Source: FEB-25 sp963822175
GTDB lineage: Bacteria; Chloroflexota; Anaerolineae; Anaerolineales; UBA4823
Assembly (NCBI GenBank): GCA_963822175.1
Contig: CAWGGJ010000008.1
Span: 1,054,001-1,118,000, forward strand
Direction of reading: 5' to 3'
DNA: 64,000 nt
A program made the position numbers and the translations under genes. A model generated the notes under the pieces. That model searched no databases and had not been told where the DNA came from. It was given only the letters and a program-made list of their open reading frames with translations. Shown one piece after another: positions 18,109 through 26,851 of the stretch; the first letter of the stretch is position 1; each line of letters begins with the position of its first letter.

Positions 18109-19485
18109 TTATTTGATGATTATTGGGATTGAGAGGGTGATAATTGCCTGGTAAGTGACGTTCTGATCACTTAATGATGTATCGATTTTGCCACCCAAGA
18201 AGAAGAGGTTCGTACCGATCGAAGTCATGCCAAAGAAGTCGCCGATGGGATTAGGCGCAGGTTCCAGAGATCTCCATACATCGGTTTGGGGGAAATAGAT
18301 CAGGCCATAGCGATTTGACCGCTCAGAATCCCCGCCAAAAACATAGATCGTGTCTGCAATGGTAACTGCCTGGTTTCCCATGCGGATTTCAGGGATTGGG
18401 AAACCGGTTTCCCATGGATTGGCATCATCCTGATCATGTGAGGGTGTGTATATTTCGTTTACATTAACTGGTTGGTCATTATAGATGCCACCGATTACAT
18501 ATATCTTCCCACTAGCTTCTGCAGCACCAGGATAAGCCCTGGCCGTGGGCATGGATGTTCGTTCATACCAGGCATCTATTGTAGGATCATAAGAATAGAC
18601 ATTATTTCGGTATCCTTTTCCATCCCAGCCCCCGAAGATAAACAATTGTCCTTCAAATGCTACTAATCCGTAGCCGCATAGCGGGAGGGGCAATTGTGCA
18701 CCCGTGTGCCATTTATCTGTACTGGTATCATAAATATCGAGTATATTTATCGGCTGTAGGGCATTTGCATCAGGATAACCGCCCGGAACATATATCAATC
18801 CGTTGATGACTGCTGCACGGGCATCAAATACTGGATGAGGTTTACCTGATAGGCTTGTCCAGGTGTTGGTCTGAGGGTCAAAAAGGTCCAATCCTCCATA
18901 TACTCCTTGCTCAGTTATCCCACCGATGGAATATATTTGATTATCATACGCCACAACTGCTGAATTACTGCGGCCTGTCGGTAGAGGTTTTAAATATCGC
19001 CAGTGAGGCAGCGGAGTGGGTGTATTCACCGGTGGCAGGGAGGTAGCAGTGGATGTTGAAAGTAATGCCAGGCTTGGGCTCAATCTTAATCCCAAAATGA
19101 TCAAGCCGATAAAGCCAGCAATAAAAAATAAAAATACCCATTGTGGTAATCTTCGCCCTTCGGTTCGAGTGGAATCGTTGATAGCTGGAACTATAGGAGT
19201 TTCTTCGACTTGTTCGAGGGTTGTTATTGGTTTAATTTCAGTTTCTTCGTCAATGATGCTTGTTGTTGGTGAGCTATCCACCAGGCCAGCCCGAACTGCA
19301 TACATTGCAGCTTCGGTTCGGGATGAAACCCCAATTTTAGAAAAAATATTCCGCAAGTGTACTTTAACGGTGTTCGAGCTGATAAATAATTTCTGCGCGA
19401 TTTCCTTGTTACCCGCCCCAGTTGCGACGAGTTTTAAAATATCCAGCTCGCGATCGCTTAGTTCGTTGAGTTCAGGATTTGGCAT
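18109..19485 (-). CDS. LuxR-type HTH / transmembrane / Kelch beta-propeller fusion protein
   Basis: About 458 residues from ATG 19485 (GTG 19503 also possible). Numbering from the GTG, residues 12-75 are a LuxR/GerE helix-turn-helix: LSDRELDILKLVATG, NKEIAQKLFISSNTVKVHL, RNIFSKIGVSSR. A linker leads to one TM helix at 121-140 and a Thr/Pro-rich stalk. About 290 Kelch residues follow with repeated GG-x-x-D and W motifs, for example LFIFGGWDGKGYRNNVYSYD. The C-terminus is LSIPIIIK. The layout suggests a one-component regulator with DNA binding inside and an extracellular propeller sensor. A TATAAT at 19500-19495 sits 9 nt before ATG 19485, so a leaderless mRNA is possible. Confidence 0.82.
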   Translation of the reverse strand: MPNPELNELSDRELDILKLVATGAGNKEIAQKLFISSNTVKVHLRNIFSKIGVSSRTEAAMYAVRAGLVDSSPTTSIIDEETEIKPITTLEQVEETPIVPAINDSTRTEGRRLPQWVFLFFIAGFIGLIILGLRLSPSLALLSTSTATSLPPVNTPTPLPHWRYLKPLPTGRSNSAVVAYDNQIYSIGGITEQGVYGGLDLFDPQTNTWTSLSGKPHPVFDARAAVINGLIYVPGGYPDANALQPINILDIYDTSTDKWHTGAQLPLPLCGYGLVAFEGQLFIFGGWDGKGYRNNVYSYDPTIDAWYERTSMPTARAYPGAAEASGKIYVIGGIYNDQPVNVNEIYTPSHDQDDANPWETGFPIPEIRMGNQAVTIADTIYVFGGDSERSNRYGLIYFPQTDVWRSLEPAPNPIGDFFGMTSIGTNLFFLGGKIDTSLSDQNVTYQAIITLSIPIIIK

Positions 19486-19519
19486 GTCTTCAAAATTATA
19501 CACTATGGATTTACATTCC

Positions 19520-19548
19520 TTGACATCTATTTATTGGCTGGCTATAAT
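19520..19548 (+). promoter_or_regulatory. Consensus promoter of tRNA-Gly
   Basis: TTGACA (19520-19525), exactly 17 nt, TATAAT (19543-19548): a full consensus match, ending 13 nt before the mature tRNA 5' end. It overlaps the upstream region of the divergent Kelch-fusion gene. Confidence 0.9.
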
Positions 19549-19561
19549 CAGCAACGCATAC

Positions 19562-19633
19562 GCGGGTGTTGCCAAGTGGTAAGGCAGTAGCTTCCCAAGC
19601 TACTATTCGTGGGTTCGAGTCCCATCACCCGCT
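19562..19633 (+). tRNA. tRNA-Gly (anticodon CCC)
   Basis: 72 nt. The acceptor stem GCGGGTG pairs with CACCCGC. The anticodon stem GTAGC/GCTAC encloses TTCCCAA with anticodon CCC at positions 34-36. The T arm GTGGG-TTCGAGT-CCCAT has one G-U pair. The discriminator is T and CCA is not encoded. It is followed by tandem copies of its own 3' end. Confidence 0.93.
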
Positions 19634-19943
19634 CTACATTGATAGCAATTCATGGGCACCCGTGGAGGGTGTCCATTCGAGTCCCATCACCCGCTCTACA
19701 TTGATAGCAATTCATGGGCACCCGTGGAGGGTGTCCATTCGAGTCCCATCACCCGCTCTACATTGATAGCAATTCATGGGCACCCGTGGAGAGTGTCCAT
19801 TCGAGTCCCATCACCCGCTCTACATTGATAGCAATTCGTGGGCACCCGTGGAGGGTGTCCATTCGAGTCCCATCACCCGCTCTACATTGATAGCAATTCA
19901 TGGGCACCCGTGGAGGGTGTCCATTCGAGTCCCATCACCTGCT
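19614..19943 (+). repeat. 62-bp tandem array built from the 3' end of tRNA-Gly
   Basis: The last 20 nt of the tRNA (T loop to discriminator, 19614-19633) recur at 19676, 19738, 19800, 19862 and 19924 with a strict 62-nt period. Five near-identical 42-nt linkers lie between. The last copy has one change (CACCTGCT), and linkers three and four have one substitution each (19792 and 19838). Each linker can fold as GGGCACCC, loop GTGGA, GGGTGTCC (19654-19674 in the first); the 19792 change breaks one pair. The period is not a multiple of three, so coding is unlikely. The layout recalls the repeats behind tyrT of Escherichia coli. Confidence 0.92.
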
Positions 19944-20228
19944 CTAATGTTGGCCAGATCTTCGTAATTTTCCTTTGTAATATTTCTTCCCCTGATAGTC
20001 TTTCCTTTGTAATAAATATCGTAAAAACGAAACCAAGTAAGGGAGAAATGGTCTCATTACATTTATGGTATGATTAATTAGATATTAGATGAATCTTGAT
20101 TTTCCATTAGTATATCTTCACAAGAAAATAGGAGGTGAATTGAGAAGATTAGCTTTTTTCTATCTGGTAATTGTTTCTGTACCCCTAAAAAAATATTCAC
20201 TAACAATTAATGAAAATAGGAGGATCTC
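19944..20228 (+). other. Intergenic leader region before the first subtilase
   Basis: After the array comes AT-rich sequence with a short direct repeat (TTTCCTTTGTAATA near 19968 and 20000). TGGTATGATTAATT at 20066-20079 holds a possible -10 (TATGAT) and recurs upstream of the second subtilase at 26148-26161. A strong Shine-Dalgarno (AGGAGGTG, 20130-20137) then precedes a short leader ORF. Confidence 0.5.
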
Positions 20229-20232
20229 ATGA
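20140..20232 (+). CDS. Possible 30-residue leader peptide, translationally coupled to the subtilase
   Basis: TTG start just after AGGAGGTG; the product begins LRRLAFFYLVIVSVPLKK and has a hydrophobic core. Its TGA overlaps the ATG at 20229 as ATGA. It may be chance, but the second subtilase is also preceded at a similar distance by AAGGAGGTG and a short TTG frame (26736-26789). Confidence 0.3.
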   Translation: MRRLAFFYLVIVSVPLKKYSLTINENRRIS

Positions 20233-21643
20233 AGTATTTACAAAGAATGTTTTCTCTGCTTTAATCCTGGGAATGTTGCTTGGGTTCACTAGTCCAGGCA
20301 TACTACAGGCAAGAGCGGCTCAACCGGCTGTTGCCCAGGATATTCCATCCTCAAAATTCGAATCGCTGGTACTGAGCCAGCTTGAATCTGGCCCAGCTGA
20401 TTTCTTTATTAATCTTACTGAACAGGCTGACCTGAGTGCTGCGAAGCAGATACTCACCAAGGAAGAAAAGGGTGCTTTTGTCTATAATGCCCTGGTCAAT
20501 ACTTCAAACCGTACTCAGGCAGATCTTCGTTCATACCTGGATAAACAAGAGGTTGATTACCAGGCCTTCTATATTGTGAATGCAATTTTAGTGAGAATGG
20601 GCAGCCTGGAGCTTGCTACAGCGGTTGCTTCACGACCTGAAGTGGCTGGAATCAGTGCTAATCATCCATTCCAACTTGATGAACCCATGATCAATCCTGA
20701 TACGTTGAATCAACCACAGGCAATCGAACCTAACATCACATTTGTAAAAGCAGATCAGGTATGGGCGATGGGTTTCGACGGTCAAGGTACGGTCATGGCG
20801 GGTAATGATACCGGATTATATTGGAATCATCCTGCTCTTATTCGGCAGTACCGTGGTTGTACGAATCCTCCCGATTGCACAATAATCGATCACAATTACA
20901 ACTGGTGGGACGCCACTGGCACCTATCCAAATGTGCCAGATGATGGCCATGGTCACGGTACCCATACAACCGGAACCATGGTGGGTGACGACGGTGGTGC
21001 CAATCAAATAGGTATGGCCCCTGGTGCACGGACTGTGCATTGTAAAAATATGACCAATAGTGGAAGTGGAGATGACGGGACATTCCTGACATGCTTTCAA
21101 TGGGATTTGGCTCCCTGGGATCTGGCTGGGCAAAATCCACGACCAGATCTAGCCCCGGATGCGATCAATAATTCATGGGGTTACTGGGGTGGTGGTCAGA
21201 ATCAATTCCGCGGCGCAGTTGATGCTCTCCTTGCCGCTGGTATTGTGGTTGAAGTCTCTTCAGGCAATGAAGGACCAGGATGTACGACACTGCGCAGCCC
21301 AGGCGACTACCTGGAAGTGTTTACGACTGGCTCGATCAATCATGCCAGCGCCTGGCCTGGAAGCATAACCGGCTTTAGCAGCCGTGGACCATCAAGCCTC
21401 GATGGGGACTATTTCCCAGATTTTATGGCGCCGGGCGAGAATATTCGTTCATCCGTTCCTGGGGGTAGTTATGAAGGTGGCTGGAGTGGTACTTCGATGG
21501 CAGGACCGCATGTCACCGCCCTCATTGGCTTGATCTGGTCTGCCAACCCGGCATTGCGCGGGCAAATTGAAACCACATACGACATCATCCAGCAAACAGT
21601 AGCACCAGTTAACCGGTCAATCTGGCACGAACTGCGGTGGTGA
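20210..21643 (+). pseudogene. S8 protease fragment: propeptide and catalytic domain
   Basis: The longest N-terminal frame, with an artificial ATG at 20210. It contains the rest of the signal peptide, an inhibitor-like propeptide (SQLESGPADFFINL onward), and the subtilase domain. The triad is Asp in AGNDTGLYW, His in DGHGHGTHTTGT and Ser in GTSMAGPHV; the oxyanion Asn is in NNSWGYWGGG. It ends at the shift near 21613, where the next frame continues as NCGGDY and GPNNDWGYGTIDA. Confidence 0.85.
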
Positions 21644-21701
21644 TTACGTTACTGGTCCCAATAATGACTGGGGTTATGGCACCATTGACGCCTTAGCAGC
21701 T

Positions 21702-22311
21702 GTGCAAATGGCTATCACTTATGGCGGAGCCGGTGTACTTGAAGGCACGGTAACAGATAGCGTAACAGGATCGCCAGTTTCTGGAGTCACCGTGGGTGCA
21801 GTTCGCCAGGAAGGTGGAAGCTGGGCGGATACTACGGATGAAAATGGCTTTTATCAGATTACTGTAGCAGCGGGTACATTCGATGTTACCGCAAGCCATC
21901 CGCATTACACAAGATCAAACGATCAATGATGTGGTGGTTTCAGAAGATGCGACCACAGTCCAAGACATTATCCTGGAACCACGTGGTTTACTATATGGAT
22001 TCGTGACCGATTTTGATAATGGCTTCGGATTGGATGGTGCGACAGTTTCTGCTGATAACGGTACCAGTGCTCTAACTGATGGCACTGGATACTATGAGAT
22101 GTACCTGGATGAAGGGAACTACCAGGTTACAGCATCCATGCAGGATTATGCTCCGGAGGTCGCTCCGGTAAGCATCGATTCCGGTCAAAGCATACAACAA
22201 GACTTTGCCTTGTTGGCAGCCATCTCTGTTGTACCGGACCCGATCCATGCAGTGCGTAACCCTTGGTCAAACGGGATTAGTGGAAACGGCAGCCACAAAC
22301 AACCTGCCTGA
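21702..22311 (+). pseudogene. S8 protease fragments: two carboxypeptidase-regulatory-like domains
   Basis: Two overlapping frames joined by a shift near 21908. They encode VLEGTVTDSVTGSPVSGVTV with NGFYQITVAAGTFDVTASH, then LLYGFVTDFDNGFGLDGATV with GYYEMYLDEGNYQVTA. These are beta-sandwich spacer domains matching residues of about 505-670 of the intact paralogue. Confidence 0.78.
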
Positions 22312-22933
22312 AGAATATATTTTCGAGTTCATTGAGCTCGAGAGTGGTATTTTGACAGGAGAGCAGGCGATCACTGGAAGCGGTGGCCCAGATCCATTTG
22401 GATATACCTATGTCGATTCAAATGAACCCGGTGGGGCACGGTTTGAGTGGGTGGATGCGACCGATGGCACTCCGCTTGGATTAGCCGATGACGGTGAAGC
22501 CAACGTCACCCTGCCATTTAGTTTTAACTTTTATGGCACGGCAGCAACCGATCTCCGGGTCGGAAACAATGGTGGCGTTTTGTTTAACACCACAACAGGC
22601 GATGTCGGTGTCACCAATGGTGACCTGGGAAGCACGACAACAATAACATTTTTGCTCCTTTTTGGGATGATATTGACTCCGATACAGGTGATGTTTATTA
22701 TAAGACCGTCGGAACAGCGCCATATCGACAATTCATCGTCGAATGGTACAACCGACCGCACTTACAGCAATGTGGGAAATGCAACCTTTGAGCTGATCCT
22801 GTACGAGACAACGAATAATATCAAGTACCAGTATCTCGATGTGGTGTTTGGTAATGGATCCTATGATTATGGTGCCAGCGCCACTGCTGGGTATTCGCCA
22901 GACAGGGATAAATTACCTGCAATATTCGTATAA
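22205..22933 (+). pseudogene. S8 protease fragment: beta-sandwich domain with internal compensated shift
   Basis: From 22262 the frame reads LGQTGLVETAATNNLPEEY and continues to VGNNGGVLFNTTTGDVGV. Between 22638 and 22763 the conserved reading is in another frame (FAPFWDDIDSDTGDVYY, then FIVEWYNRPH) and afterwards returns to SNVGNATFELILYETTNN. This module is missing from the intact paralogue, so the two proteins differ in domain content. Confidence 0.75.
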
Positions 22934-23891
22934 CCAGCCGGTGATCCAAGATAGCATGGCGATATGCTTTGTGTTTCCGAATTCAGCTCCATGTGATGGG
23001 GGTGATGTATTGTGGTTCGGTGAAAGTATACCCGGTGGGACAATTCCTGCTGACGGCGGAAATCTCATCTGGGATACAACCTTTGATGCCACTGAAGCTG
23101 CAGGGATCGAGCAGCCGGGTGAATATCATGGAACTTTGCGCATGCAACCAACTTCAGGTGGCTTACCCGTAAAGTTGGTACCGGTTATGATGACAGTTTT
23201 ACCTACTGCCACGCAAGGTTTACTGGAAGGCACAGTCACCAGCGATCGGCCAGGTGGGCCACTGGTAGCTGATATCCTCATCGAATCCAGCGATGGAATG
23301 ACGTGGACCCTCACAACGGATGCGGATGGATATTACCAATACTATCTGGAAGAAGGAGACTATTCTGTCTCAGCCAGCTCAGCTGGCTATCTACCTCAGA
23401 CAGCTCAAGTTACGGTTGTTGGCGAGCAAACCACTACTCAGGATTTTGTCCTGGTCCGGGATGCAGCCAATATTGTGGTCGATCCTTCCAGCTTTGAAGT
23501 GACGGTTGAATTAGGCCAATCGACTGTCGAAATAATGAACATCTCGAATCTTGGCGTTGAAGCGTTGAATTTCGAGATACATGAGAGAAACGGAGAATTC
23601 CTCCCGAATGCTGCTGGTGAAGATATCCTGGTCGTCGCGCATGATACTGCTGCTGCAGCAGCCATGGAGTCTGCACTTGTCACCCTGGGTTATACCTACC
23701 TGGAAGTGACTGATGCCGAGTTCCAGGCAATGACGGTCGAGCAGCTGTTGGAATACCTGGCAGTATTTCATGCAGGAACCACTGGAACAACAGGTGCACC
23801 AGGAGCAAGCGAGCTTTTGCTCACTGCATACCTGGATGCTGGTGGCTCACTGTTTATATCGGATAATGACCTGGGATATTACCGCACATGA
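22839..23891 (+). pseudogene. S8 protease fragment: Ig-like spacers and start of a ThuA-like domain
   Basis: Conserved sequence starts after the shift near 22886 with INYLQYSYNQPVIQDSMAI. It continues through an Ig-like block (LWFGESIPGGTIPADG), a carboxypeptidase-regulatory-like domain (LLEGTVTSDRPGGPL) and a Rossmann-like domain (EDILVVAHDTAAAAAMES, LDAGGSLFISDNDLGY). The frame fails near 23884. The next conserved stretch, HDYAFYDTYLQSIYDIDDGG, is in a different frame up to about 23948. Confidence 0.75.
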
Positions 23892-23972
23892 TTATGCTTT
23901 TTATGACACCTACCTGCAATCGATCTATGACATAGATGATGGTGGTACGATTATGTCGATGGACTTGACCTG

Positions 23973-25982
23973 ATGGCTGGTTTGACCCTTGATTTATCCG
24001 CCGACCCATATCCAGATGGGATCACAGCCAGGGCTGAAGGAATCCCGATATTCCAATTCCAGGGTTCCGTTGAGCAGGGTGGTGTGGCGGTTGATCGCCT
24101 GGGTTATCGTGCCATTTATACTGCATTTGATTTCCAATATATTGCAGATCCTGCCCAGGAAGTTGAGGTGATCGATCGCGTACTCAATTTCATCGCAGTG
24201 ACTGACCTTCCCTGGATCACAGAAGAACCAGTCTCCGGTAGTGTGGAGGCGGGTGGAAATCTGGATATCAATCTTACCTTCAATGCCGGTGTCGTTGCTG
24301 AACCGGGTACCTATACTGGTGAATTGCAGATTAAAAACAATGATCCCTACAATAGTACGGTGATCGTACCAATAATCATGCACGTCACTCCTCCAGGCGA
24401 CGTTGGTAGGCTTGAAGGAACGATCACTGGTATGGGTTACTGCGATGTAGAAAGCAACCCCTTGGAAGCGCAGGTAGTGATCGAAAACAGTACCGGGATG
24501 ACCTGGACAGTGACAAGTGATCCAGACACGGGGTATTACTTCCAGTGGCTGCCAGTTGATACCTACACAGTCATTGCCAGTGCACCAGGACATCAAGATG
24601 CATCAGGGCAGGCAGTTGTCGTAGGCCAGCAAACCACCACACTTGATCTTGCTCTCCGTTATATTGAGTCTTGCATGGACGTCTCTCCGACCTCATTCAC
24701 GATCACGATGGCAGTCGATACTCAATTAACGCAGACCTTATCCGTAATGAATAACGGGGCAGGCGATTTGAACTGGGAAATACATGAAACAACCGCGACA
24801 GTACGGGCGGAAAATGTAGTTCCAGTTTATATTGGTGGAGATCCGTTTGGGAAAACGGCAGCAAATATTGCCGGTAATCCAGGCGGTTCGGCACCATCAA
24901 TGTCACCCCAGGAAGTACTTCTTCAGGAAGGTTTTGAATCCGGAATCGTTCCTCCAACTGATTGGATGCTTCTTCAAACTAATCCACGTCAGACATGGAA
25001 GATCCAAACTGCTGTTGTTCCTTATGAAGGTACATATCTTGCCGATGTTGAGTACGATGCGTCTCTGGAACAACAAGATGAGGTACTCCTATCACCAGAA
25101 TTGATGCTCCAATCTGGAATCCTGGATTTCTGGTCCTTTGGCAGCCTGTACTGGTGCCGCGATACTTACGACAATTGTGATCTTAATATCTGGATCGTTG
25201 TCGGTGACTGGGATGGAGGCACAGGGGACGACATTTATGTCGGTAAAGCAGATGATGATTGGACAACCACCTGGGCATGGGCAAATTCGGTATTTGATCT
25301 GACACCCCTCCTTCCAGGAGTACCTGTGCGTATCGCCTTCCAATATTACGGGCTGGATGGAGCACAGGTCGGCTTGGATGCCATTCTTCTGGATGGACAA
25401 CTGGGTAGTTTATGGTCCGATGTCCCCTGGGTTACCGAAGTGCCCACCAGCGGTGTTACTTTACCTGACAGCACTTTCGATGTTGATATTGTCTTTGACT
25501 CGAGCGGCCTGACACCGGGAGAATGCTACGATGCCAGCCTTGGGTTGGTCCACGATGATCCGGGTATGTCAAATCCATTCTTTATTCCGTTGAGCCTGTG
25601 CATTGTTCTACCTGAGTATGGGGTTGAGCTTGAGCCTGAAGCATCCAGTGGAACCGGCATGCCAGGTGATGTGGTGGAATATACGCTACAACTGACAAAT
25701 ATGGGTAATGTTGCTGATACCTTTGATTTGTCCTATAGCAATGTTGACCCAGGCTGGGTCGTTGAACTGCCTGTATCCACCTTTGAACTGATGGCTGGAG
25801 AAAGCGTGGATGTGACGGTATATGTGACCATACCTGTAAATGCTGGAAATGGGGCATTTGATACCTTCACCCTTACCGCGACATCAGTAAATGACCCAGT
25901 AGCTTCTGATGACGTCGAGATCACGACAACAGCTGAACTAGATATTTTCAATTTCTGGTTACCTGTGATCAATAAGGGATGA
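23973..25982 (+). pseudogene. S8 protease C-terminal fragment
   Basis: 669 open residues. They include an Ig-like block (LPWITEEPVSGSVEAGGN), a regulatory-like domain with GMGYCD, a repeated CMDVSPTSFTITM-type strand block, and a concanavalin-like region (FESGIVPPTDWMLLQ, LDFWSFGSLYW). A NEW3/alpha-galactosidase-associated-like segment follows (GMPGDVVEYTLQLTNMG). It ends in FWLPVINKG. Apart from the missing N-terminus this part is undamaged. Confidence 0.8.
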
Positions 25983-26025
25983 AGCTGATACTTACTCACT
26001 AGTAAATGTTTTACAGGTAACGATG

Positions 26026-26060
26026 GATGCCTGTGGGTCGTATTCCCACAGGCATCTTTT
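26026..26060 (+). terminator. Rho-independent terminator after the first subtilase
   Basis: Perfect 12-bp stem (26026-26037 with 26045-26056), a 7-nt loop and four T residues, 44 bp after the stop codon. Confidence 0.85.
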
Positions 26061-26851
26061 ACTTGTGATAAATATCTCAATAAATATTGTATAATTAATT
26101 ATTAATGGAAAATTCTTTTCATTATTAAGCTCAAACTGGATATAATGTGGTATGATTAATTTTCAATATGCATCATATTAATGGTTATTACTGGAAATTA
26201 ATCATTTGACTCTCAATTATTGGTAACAATTAAGTGAACCTCTTTTTCGATCGATTAACGAACAGCTTTCAATATAATATTTTTATGCACGCTCTTTTAA
26301 TGATCGGGTTGAGCGTAGACGGTGGATTTTTCCTTTGAAACAACATTATTTTTAAGTAAAGAGAGAAGATTAACCGTTTCCATTCATAAATTGTTAGTTT
26401 TTAGATGTTCGATAGTTCATACCTAGAGGAAATAGAGTTTCTTTATTTTGGGTGAAATATGATTAGTTCATCGATTAATTTATTTGTCTCTAACATAAAC
26501 TGTGATATGATTACACGTTGGTGAATCTCTGCTTAGGAATTCATGAGTAGTACACAAAGCTACATTACCGCAACTCCAATAGTGAACTTCCTGAGGGCGA
26601 TATTATCCCTACTTAATGCTTTCATCCTAATTGTTGAAAATACAGGCAGCTTTTTGAGCTGGCTGATTTCATCATGATTATTTGTTTACACAAGTAATAT
26701 TATCCATCATAAAGTTACCGGATAGGAAGGAGGTGTTGATCAATCGAAACCTGGGGGAGATAGTGTTTCGAGAAGAATATCAATATTGATATTTATTTCT
26801 TGTTGCTCTTTGGTTACAAAAATTCTTACAAAACCTTGGAGGTAAAATCAC
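26061..26851 (+). other. Long AT-rich intergenic region before the intact subtilase
   Basis: Contents: a consensus TATAAT at 26141-26146, then the 14-nt element TGGTATGATTAATT (26148-26161) shared with the upstream region of the first subtilase. A possible small ORF lies at 26543-26677. AAGGAGGTG at 26727-26735 is followed by a 17-codon TTG frame, and the true ribosome site TTGGAGGT (26836-26843) precedes the ATG at 26852. Otherwise nothing is recognised. Confidence 0.6.
26543..26677 (+). CDS. Possible 44-residue small membrane protein
   Basis: ATG with TAGGAA upstream. The product starts MSSTQSYITATPIV and has a hydrophobic stretch NFLRAILSLLNAFILIV and a second short one, SFLSWLI. No family is recognised. 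It may be a chance frame, though it is the only well-formed small ORF seen in this 790-bp gap. Confidence 0.3.
   Translation: MSSTQSYITATPIVNFLRAILSLLNAFILIVENTGSFLSWLISS

Larger units (their letters stand above)
20229..25982 (+). pseudogene. Giant secreted subtilisin-like (S8) protease gene, broken by about nine frameshifts
   Basis: Paralogue of the gene at 26852. The natural start is ATG 20229, behind AGGAGGA, giving a signal peptide MKYLQRMFSLL that runs out of frame near 20258. Conserved sequence then passes through the frames with shifts near 20258, 21613, 21908, 22255, 22638, 22763, 22886, 23884 and 23948. Six act as one-base insertions and three as deletions (20258, 22638, 23948). Between shifts the protein remains highly conserved and the catalytic triad is intact. 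All frames are rejoined before a normal C-terminus, FWLPVINKG. The gene is either young in its decay or badly sequenced; a few shifts lie at doubled bases, but most are not in long homopolymers. Confidence 0.82.

Noticed and set aside
19614..19943. CRISPR array
   Set aside because: The stretches between the 20-nt repeats are nearly identical to each other, so they are not spacers, and no cas genes are present.
19614..19943. Attachment site of an integrative element at tRNA-Gly
   Set aside because: The 3' end of a tRNA is a common target, but no integrase or phage gene lies near, and five evenly spaced copies are not the expected pair of att sites. Kept only as an alternative origin.
19566..20077. 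Overlapping plus-strand open frames through the tRNA-Gly repeat array
   Set aside because: The 62-nt period is not divisible by three, so the same DNA is merely open in successive frames; the frames begin inside the tRNA and lack ribosome sites.
23994..24596. Minus-strand 200-residue frame opposite the subtilase C-terminal fragment
   Set aside because: No recognisable domain; opposite a conserved plus-strand coding region.
20229..25982. Programmed ribosomal frameshifting as explanation for the broken subtilase
   Set aside because: Nine shifts of both directions without a shared slippery heptamer cannot be a programmed event.
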